Assembly: GCA_043739385.1 (NCBI GenBank)
Contig: JAYUED010000001.1
Location: 140,353 to 204,352, forward strand
Length of the DNA: 64,000 nucleotides
Reading direction: 5' to 3'
From: Defluviibacillus sp043739385
Lineage (GTDB): Bacteria > Pseudomonadota > Gammaproteobacteria > Burkholderiales > Burkholderiaceae_C
In this document: positions 58,675 through 64,000 of the stretch, piece after piece
Layout: every line of letters starts with the position of its first letter
Numbering within the stretch: position 1 is the first letter of the stretch
Translations under genes and position numbers: made by a program
Notes under the pieces: model-generated
Databases searched by the model: none
What the model was told of the DNA's origin: nothing
The model's input: only the letters and a program-made list of their open reading frames with translations

Positions 58675-59475
58675 ATGTCCATTGCTTTCCACGTCGACGA
58701 CGCCCTGCTCGCTTACATAGACCCGTTAACCTCTGAAGAACACGCTGCGCTGGAGCGCAGCATTCTGGCCGAGGGCTGCCGCGATGCGCTTGTACTTTGG
58801 GGTGACGTACTGGTCGACGGGTACAACCGCTACGGCATTTGCTGCAAACACGGTATTGCGTACAACACGGTACAAAACACAGCTTTCAAATCGCTGGATG
58901 ATGTGCACTTGTGGATGATTGACCAGCACCTGGGACGACGCAGCATTTCCGATTACCAGCGTGGTGTGCTGGCTTTGCGAAAAAAAGACATCTTGGCCGA
59001 GCGCGGACAGCCTGTACAGAATGCAATCTCAGTACCAGAAGACAACTCACCTCCCTGGGATGAGGACGCACCGAGCCGGTTAGACACCACAACCGTCAAA
59101 CCACTGGCGCCAGCTAGGACTACCCGCGAAGACTTGGCCAAGTCGGCACGTCTTAGCAACACTACTCTCAGTTTGATTGAAAAAATCCAGAAAACTGCCT
59201 CACCTGAACTGGTGGCCGCAGTTAAATCCGGCACCATCTCCATCAATACCGCCGCTACCGTGGCTTCATTGCCTAAAGCCGATCAAGTTGCAGCCGTTGC
59301 TGGTGGTAAAAAAGAGTTGCAACACGCGGCCCGCCAAGTGCGCGTCGCCAAAACTGTGGAGCGCACTGATCCTGAAACTACGGAGGGTGTGATTGCCCGC
59401 TTGAAGCAAACTATCACTGAGTTGACTTCAGAAAACAGAGCACTTAAAGCCCAGCTGGCGAGCGTAGGCGCGTGA
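58675..59475 (+). CDS. ParB-like nuclease/partition-domain protein
   Basis: A 266-residue protein from ATG 58675; the upstream in-frame codons cover the tandem repeats and are not protein-like. Residues ~15-50 (LTSEEHAALERSILAEGCRDALVLWGDVLVDGYNRY, core CRDALVLWGDVLVDGYNRYG) match the ParB N-terminal fold. A helical region with SISDYQRGVLALRKKDILAE and LAKSARLSNTTLSLIEK resembles the KorB/ParB helix-turn-helix. The C-terminal EGVIARLKQTITELTSENRALKAQL in two heptad halves forms a leucine-zipper-like coiled coil. It is not next to parA, so it is likely a regulator or an orphan of plasmid/ICE origin. Confidence 0.7.
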   Translation: MSIAFHVDDALLAYIDPLTSEEHAALERSILAEGCRDALVLWGDVLVDGYNRYGICCKHGIAYNTVQNTAFKSLDDVHLWMIDQHLGRRSISDYQRGVLALRKKDILAERGQPVQNAISVPEDNSPPWDEDAPSRLDTTTVKPLAPARTTREDLAKSARLSNTTLSLIEKIQKTASPELVAAVKSGTISINTAATVASLPKADQVAAVAGGKKELQHAARQVRVAKTVERTDPETTEGVIARLKQTITELTSENRALKAQLASVGA

Positions 59476-59499
59476 TTTAGCTTTTAACTGCTACCAAAT

Positions 59500-60657
59500 T
59501 CAAACAGGAAACGACCCAGGCAGCAAAATTGATTTGTCAACGGTATGCATTTGCGTGTGACCGCAAAATGCCATCGAAATATCTAGCTCGTGGTGGATTA
59601 TCTCCAGCGCCTTCGTAACCCCCGCTTCGCCCATCGCCCCCAGTCCGTACAGCATTGCGCGGCCAATGTAGGTGCCCTTGGCACCCAGCGCGATGGCTTT
59701 CAGCACGTCTTGCCCTGAGCGGATGCCGCTGTCCAGATGCACTTCAATTTGTGAGCCCACCGCAGCCACAATCGAAGGCAGGGCACGGATGGACGATTCC
59801 GCGCCGTCCAGTTGCCGCCCGCCGTGGTTGCTGACGATCAACGCATCAGCGCCCGAGGCCACTGCGAGCTTGGCGTCTTCTGCGTCAATGATGCCTTTGA
59901 TGATGAGCTTGCCCGCCCAGCGCTTTTTGATCCATTCAACGTCTGACCAGCTCAGACGTGGATCAAACTGCTTGGCGGTCCACTCGCTCAACGACCCCAT
60001 GTTTTCTACGCCCTTCACGTGGCCCACGATGTTGCCAAAGCCGTGGCGTTTTGTGCCCAACATGCCCATGCACCACCTAGGTTTGGTCATCATGTTCATG
60101 ATGTTGGGCAAAGTGAGCTTGGGTGGGGCGGATAGGCCATTCTTCAGATCTTTGTGGCGCTGGCCAAGTACCTGCAAATCCAGCGTCAAAACCAGCGCGG
60201 AGCAGTTGGCAGCTTTGGCGCGGTCAATCAGGCGCTCAATGAAATCCCGATCCCGCATCACATAGAGCTGGAACCAGAACGGATGGCGGTCTGTGGCGGC
60301 GGCAATGTCTTCAATCGAGCAAATGCTCATTGTGGACAGCGTGAACGGCACACCGAATTTCTTGGCAGCGCGGGCTGCCAAGATTTCACCGTCTGCGTGC
60401 TGCATACCCGTCAATCCGGTAGGGGCAATTGCGACCGGCATGGCGACGGGCTGGCCGATCATCTCGCTGGCCGTGCTGCGGCCTTCCATGTTGACGGCCA
60501 CGCGCTGGCGGAACTTGATGGGCGCGAAATCAGTGGTGTTGGCACGGTAGGTACTCTCGGTCCAGCTGCCCGAATCGGCATAGTCGTAGAACATACGTGG
60601 AACACGCTTTTGGGCGAGAACGCGGAGGTCTTCAATATTGGTGATAACTTGGGGCAC
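59500..60657 (-). CDS. lldD: FMN-dependent alpha-hydroxy-acid dehydrogenase (L-lactate dehydrogenase)
   Basis: Membrane-associated flavoenzyme oxidising L-lactate to pyruvate. The GTG start at 60657 has an AGGAGA site just upstream, which decides it. At 385 residues it is LldD size. APTGLTGMQHADGEILAARAAK is near residue 75; the catalytic His is in SNHGGRQLDG, with DSGIRSGQDVLKAIALGAKGTYIGRAMLYG binding the FMN phosphate. The 215-base upstream gap holds an inverted repeat at 60728. Confidence 0.92.
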   Translation of the reverse strand: MPQVITNIEDLRVLAQKRVPRMFYDYADSGSWTESTYRANTTDFAPIKFRQRVAVNMEGRSTASEMIGQPVAMPVAIAPTGLTGMQHADGEILAARAAKKFGVPFTLSTMSICSIEDIAAATDRHPFWFQLYVMRDRDFIERLIDRAKAANCSALVLTLDLQVLGQRHKDLKNGLSAPPKLTLPNIMNMMTKPRWCMGMLGTKRHGFGNIVGHVKGVENMGSLSEWTAKQFDPRLSWSDVEWIKKRWAGKLIIKGIIDAEDAKLAVASGADALIVSNHGGRQLDGAESSIRALPSIVAAVGSQIEVHLDSGIRSGQDVLKAIALGAKGTYIGRAMLYGLGAMGEAGVTKALEIIHHELDISMAFCGHTQMHTVDKSILLPGSFPV

Positions 60658-60727
60658 GGGGCGGGTCTCCTAGATGAATGGGCTTGTGGCGGCTTGCTGC
60701 GATGGATTGTCCAGCCTTGAAGAGTCC

Positions 60728-60746
60728 ATGCACTTGAAATGTGCAT
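60728..60746. promoter_or_regulatory. inverted repeat upstream of lldD, candidate operator
   Basis: ATGCAC-N7-GTGCAT, a perfect 6-bp inverted repeat 70 bases upstream of the lldD GTG and in the gap shared with the decayed gene at 60873. Regulator binding is possible but unproven. Confidence 0.25.
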
Positions 60747-60872
60747 CTGTGCGATTGAAAATCTGTTGACTATGCTCATCCACATTGCCAGTGACAACCA
60801 AGTCAGCAAGAATTGTCACAAGGGGCCGCCTACAGTGATGCCTCTTTTTACTCCATTTCAAAGCAGCTCATC

Positions 60873-61352
60873 ATGAACACCCGTACCCCTTTGTCTACCC
60901 AGTATTTACCGCAAGCCATTCGCATCATCGGTCTCGAACTCCGGACCTCGAACGACGTGGCTGCACAGACTATCCCGGCGCATTGGCAGCGGTTTATGGC
61001 CGAGGGCGTGCTGGCGCGCATTCCCGCCAAACTGTCTGATGAGGTGTACGCCGTTTACACCCACTTTGAGAACGCAGGGCAGAACAACCAAGGCTAGTAC
61101 TCGCTCATCATCGGTGCACCCGTGGCCAGCGACCAGCCTGTGCCTGAAGGGCTGAGCCATGCTGTCATTCCAGCATCTCACCGTGCTGTATTCCCCGTAC
61201 CCCAAGGCCATCCTGAGCAAGTGGGCGCTGTGTGGCAGCAGGTGTGGCTGCGTGATGATCTGCCCAAAACATTCAATGCTGAAGTTGAACGTTATCGATC
61301 CAATGGCGAGATCGACATTCTGGTGGGTATTGAGCGCCCTACGACGCCATGA
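60873..61352 (+). pseudogene. GyrI-like effector-binding protein interrupted by a TAG codon
   Basis: One reading frame runs from the ATG at 60873 (MNTRTPL) to 61352 apart from an in-frame TAG at 61095-61097. Before the stop: QAIRIIGLELRTSNDVAAQTIPAHWQRFMAEG; after it YSLIIGAPV, then QVWLRDDLPKTFNAEVERYR and IDILVGI, together a GyrI-like/AraC effector-binding domain of about 160 residues. The stop lies where a residue before Y-S-L-I-I-G is expected; CAG to TAG would explain it. Readthrough is possible but the neighbour is also broken, so decay is favoured. Confidence 0.75.
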
Positions 61353-62249
61353 ACGCTAGCCACAGTTGGACAGACTACCAAGAGCGACTGGGCCGCGTCA
61401 TCGCCTACGTGCATGACCACCTGGACGAGGCGCTGGACTTGAACCGTTTGGCCGATGTGGCGCACCTTTCGCCCTTCCACTGGCACCGTGTTTACCACGC
61501 CTTGTACGGCGAGACCCTAGCCGCCACCGTGCGGCGTTTGCGTTTGCAACGAGCTTCAGGCTATTTGGCGAATACGGCGATGCCGGTAGCGCCGCTGTGG
61601 CTACCCCAACGCCCAGTCGTTTGCCCGCGCTTTCAAGGAGATGTATGGCATGAGTCCGTTGCAGTACCGCCAGACGGGACGCCATACCGCCTTTCAGCAC
61701 AGCTTACGCACGGGGTCTGCTGAGGGGGCGATGCCTGAAGCGGATGCGAAGCTGGTTGACCTTGTACGTGTGGTGGACGTGCGTTGTGTGTCCCGCGTTC
61801 GGCTGGCGGGGCTGGATCACCACGGGTCTTACATGGACGTGGGGCGGGCATTTGAGTCAACTTATGTGCGGCTGGCTGCGCTGGGGCAGGTGACGTCAAC
61901 TATGCGCTGGATGGCCGTGTATCTGGACGATCCGTTTGCCGTACCAGAGCGGCAACTTCATTCACGCGCTGGGTTATCTGTGCCCGAAGGGTTCAGCATT
62001 GAAGCCCCGCTGGTGGCGTTTGAGTTGGGCGGACATCAAGGGGGTGAGAGCGGGTTGTGTGCTGTGCTGCGCCACCAGGGGCCGTATGCCACGATACGTG
62101 CGGCGTACAAGTGGCTGTACGGTGAATGGTTGGTACGCAGTGGTCATCAGGTCGCAGATTCACCGGTGTTTGAGGAGTACCTGAACAATCCGCGTGACAC
62201 GGAACCTGCCGATTTGCTCACCGATATTTATTTGCCGTTGTCGTGCTGA
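61349..62249 (+). pseudogene. AraC-type regulator with GyrI-like domain, frameshifted
   Basis: The first frame (from ATG 61349) encodes a helix-turn-helix with ALDLNRLADVAHLSPFHWHRVYHALYGE and RRLRLQRASGYLANTAMPVA, then goes off. A different frame from about 61593 continues the AraC domain as RCGYPNAQSFARAFKEMYGMSPLQYRQTG and the GyrI-like effector domain to LTDIYLPLSC. The switch is at about 61592; comparison with usual AraC spacing suggests loss of about 11 bases between PVA and RCGY. The intact protein would be ~300 residues, Rob/SbmC-like. Confidence 0.8.
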
Positions 62250-62527
62250 GCACAATAACCCCGAACGTATACAATTTTTTTGGCATCTACCCAATGTGCA
62301 ACCACGTTTTTTTGCTCTATATTCAATAGCATAAATTAGCGAGTAGCCCACTGATGATTTTGTAGGTCTTGCGAGGGCATCAAGTTTGTTGTCCTATATG
62401 CCTAGTGGCTTTGCTAATGGCTACAACTGGTAATGGAGTCCACTGGTATTCCCAACATAGGCAGCGCGGCCAGACTTATTGGGTTAGAGTCTGCCGGAAT
62501 CTAAAGAGACCTGCCCGTAAGTTTGTA
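62250..62527. other. intergenic region before the sensor kinase
   Basis: 278 bases with no convincing gene. A short T-run (about 62273-62281) follows the decayed regulator but has no clear stem. No tRNA-like or repeated element was noticed. The kinase promoter must lie here. Confidence 0.5.
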
Positions 62528-64000
62528 ATGACCAACAACACGCCCCAACAAGAGTTAGCCTTAGCACAAGAAGAAATCAAGCAACTCCGTCAACAGGTGA
62601 CGGAATTTGCTGCCGGTGCCAAAGACTTGGAATTACGGCAGTCCGCCGTTCGAGCAACTGAGGATTGGTATTGGGCCATTATTGAAGCCTCGCCTTATGG
62701 GTTTTTGGTGGAGAGCGAGTTTGGTCAAATTTTGTTCAGTAACCCGCGGACCGATTTAATTTTTGGTTTTGGCACAGGCGAGCTAGCGGGGCGATCCTTG
62801 ACCTCATTGATTGCACCTTCTGAGCGTGAAGGCATTGCCAAATTAAAGGCCGAGTTCTGGTGCGATACGCCTGCACAGAATCTAATAATTAGTGATCTGA
62901 ATGTGTTGGGTTTACGTAAAGATGGTCGTGAGGTACCTATCGAGATAAGTATTGCCAAGCTGCCTTTTAATCCGGAAATGGGCCGCTGTTTGTGCATCAC
63001 GGTGCGCGACGCCACAGCCCGTAAATCAGCCCAAGCGGCCCTGGAATCAGCCAGGGCTACCGCAGAGGCGGCGCGCCAGCAGATCATGTCTATTTCTGAT
63101 GCGTTGCCGCTGGCGGTATTTCAACTTGTTTTTCCTGCAAACGACAAGATTAAAGTCAGTTTTGTAAGCAATCATATTGATCAGATTCTGGGCGTTACAG
63201 CTGTTGAATTGATTGCAGATCCTGCAAGCCGTTGGCGCCATGCCTTCCCTGAAGACGTGGTTATTGTCTGGGAAGAAATTCAACAGGCAGTTAAAGGTCT
63301 GCGTGAAGGGAGTGACTATAAGCCTATTGGGTCTGAGCTGCGGTATCTGATTGACGGCAAACTCAGTTGGGTGCGTATATCGGCGTACGCGGCGCCCCCG
63401 TATCCCAATGGCGATATTGTCTGGAGTGGTTATTACGAAGACATCACCGAACGGCGAAAAAATCAAGAGATTTTGATTAAGGCGCGTGACATGGCCGAGG
63501 CTGCTGTTCTAGCCAAGTCCGATTTTTTAGCCAACATGAGCCACGAGATTCGTACCCCCATGAATGCGGTGATCGGCTTGTCGCACATTGTGCTCAACAC
63601 CGATTTGTCTGCGCAGCAGCGCAGTTATCTCAAAAAAATACAAGAATCCAGTCAGCATCTGCTGCGCATCATTAACGATATTCTGGATTTTTCCAAAATT
63701 GAAGCGGGTAAGCTCTTGGTCGAAAATGCCGAATTTGTATTGGAGCGCGTACTTGACAGCGTAACCACTATGTTGCTCGACAAAATTCGTGCCAAAAACC
63801 TGGCACTGATTTTTGACGTGGCCCCCGATGTACCTTACAGCCTAGTTGGTGACAGTTTGCGGGTAAGCCAAGTGCTGGTGAATTACGTCAGCAACGCTGT
63901 CAAATTCACTGAGCGTGGTGAAATTGTCATCTCTGTAAATGTGCTAGAGCGTTTGGGTAAAGACGTCAGGTTGCGCTTCACCGTGTCAGACACGGGTATA
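62528..64000 (+). CDS. PAS-domain sensor histidine kinase (partial at right edge)
   Basis: Open from ATG 62528 to the window end, 491 residues so far. An N-terminal coiled coil (about 5-45) is followed by two PAS domains (about 48-165, with IIEASPYGFLVESEFGQILFSN; and about 185-315, ending DITERRKNQEIL). HisKA has the phosphoacceptor His339 in NMSHEIRTPMNAVIGLSH. The ATPase begins with DSLRVSQVLVNYVSNAVKFTERGEI (N box in YVSNAVKFT) and the window ends in the G1 box VSDTGI. No membrane segments are seen, so it is likely cytosolic. The H-box variant suggests a hybrid kinase with receiver domains downstream, not visible here. Confidence 0.92.
   Translation, partial: MTNNTPQQELALAQEEIKQLRQQVTEFAAGAKDLELRQSAVRATEDWYWAIIEASPYGFLVESEFGQILFSNPRTDLIFGFGTGELAGRSLTSLIAPSEREGIAKLKAEFWCDTPAQNLIISDLNVLGLRKDGREVPIEISIAKLPFNPEMGRCLCITVRDATARKSAQAALESARATAEAARQQIMSISDALPLAVFQLVFPANDKIKVSFVSNHIDQILGVTAVELIADPASRWRHAFPEDVVIVWEEIQQAVKGLREGSDYKPIGSELRYLIDGKLSWVRISAYAAPPYPNGDIVWSGYYEDITERRKNQEILIKARDMAEAAVLAKSDFLANMSHEIRTPMNAVIGLSHIVLNTDLSAQQRSYLKKIQESSQHLLRIINDILDFSKIEAGKLLVENAEFVLERVLDSVTTMLLDKIRAKNLALIFDVAPDVPYSLVGDSLRVSQVLVNYVSNAVKFTERGEIVISVNVLERLGKDVRLRFTVSDTGI

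Overview
The window looks like chromosomal DNA from a betaproteobacterium of the order Burkholderiales, most likely Comamonadaceae. Evidence for this is the layout aroK-aroB-dgt, gltBD, an mlaFEDACB-type lipid transport operon running into a YadGH-type exporter, bolA, murA and a long his operon ending in hisIE-DUF4870-HIT-tatABC, plus a monomeric NADP isocitrate dehydrogenase. This placement rests on gene order and protein resemblance only; no search was run. No tRNA, rRNA, CRISPR array or phage genes were recognised, and no gene-free stretch exceeds about 280 bases.

Layout. 1-5.1 kb: end of a large Ig-like surface protein, shikimate genes aroK/aroB, dgt, a DUF1415 protein and a methyltransferase, mostly coupled by 4-base overlaps. 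5.1-6.0 kb: a solitary RAYT-type (REP-associated) transposase with AT-rich palindromic DNA. 6.0-12.3 kb: glutamate synthase gltBD. 12.5-34.8 kb: a catabolic block lying between gltD and mlaF. 34.9-40.9 kb: Mla phospholipid transport genes and a second ABC exporter. 40.9-55.3 kb: bolA, murA, the histidine operon, with a sugar-phosphate mutarotase and a complete YfiR-YfiN-YfiB cyclic-di-GMP module embedded in it, then tatABC. 55.4-64 kb: icd on the minus strand, an unknown protein, a ParB-like protein preceded by 10-bp tandem repeats, lldD, two decayed regulator genes (one stop codon, one frameshift), and the first half of a PAS-sensor histidine kinase that runs off the window.

The most interesting part is the catabolic block. 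It encodes a serine-type sulfatase with an unusual S-S-A-T-R active-site motif, the radical-SAM enzyme needed to mature such a sulfatase, a DUF1302 outer-membrane protein and an MFS permease. It also has a GMC alcohol dehydrogenase/oxidase, an aldehyde dehydrogenase, an acyl-CoA synthetase, an alpha-methylacyl-CoA racemase, and a complete beta-oxidation set (acyl-CoA dehydrogenase, enoyl-CoA hydratase family protein, SDR 3-hydroxyacyl-CoA dehydrogenase, SCP-x-type thiolase). Glyoxylate carboligase and tartronate semialdehyde reductase complete it, with an AraC-type and a LysR-type regulator. Read in order this is a pathway that imports a sulfate ester, removes sulfate, oxidises the alcohol to an acid, activates it and degrades the (probably methyl-branched) chain, with a glyoxylate-salvage arm. 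The substrate is not known from sequence; branched alkyl sulfates, isoprenoid or sterol-type sulfates, and alkyl ether (glycol) sulfates are the candidates.

The housekeeping flanks are tightly packed and mostly co-directional (plus strand), whereas the catabolic block is mostly on the minus strand and has its own regulators, consistent with an accessory insertion between gltD and the mla operon.
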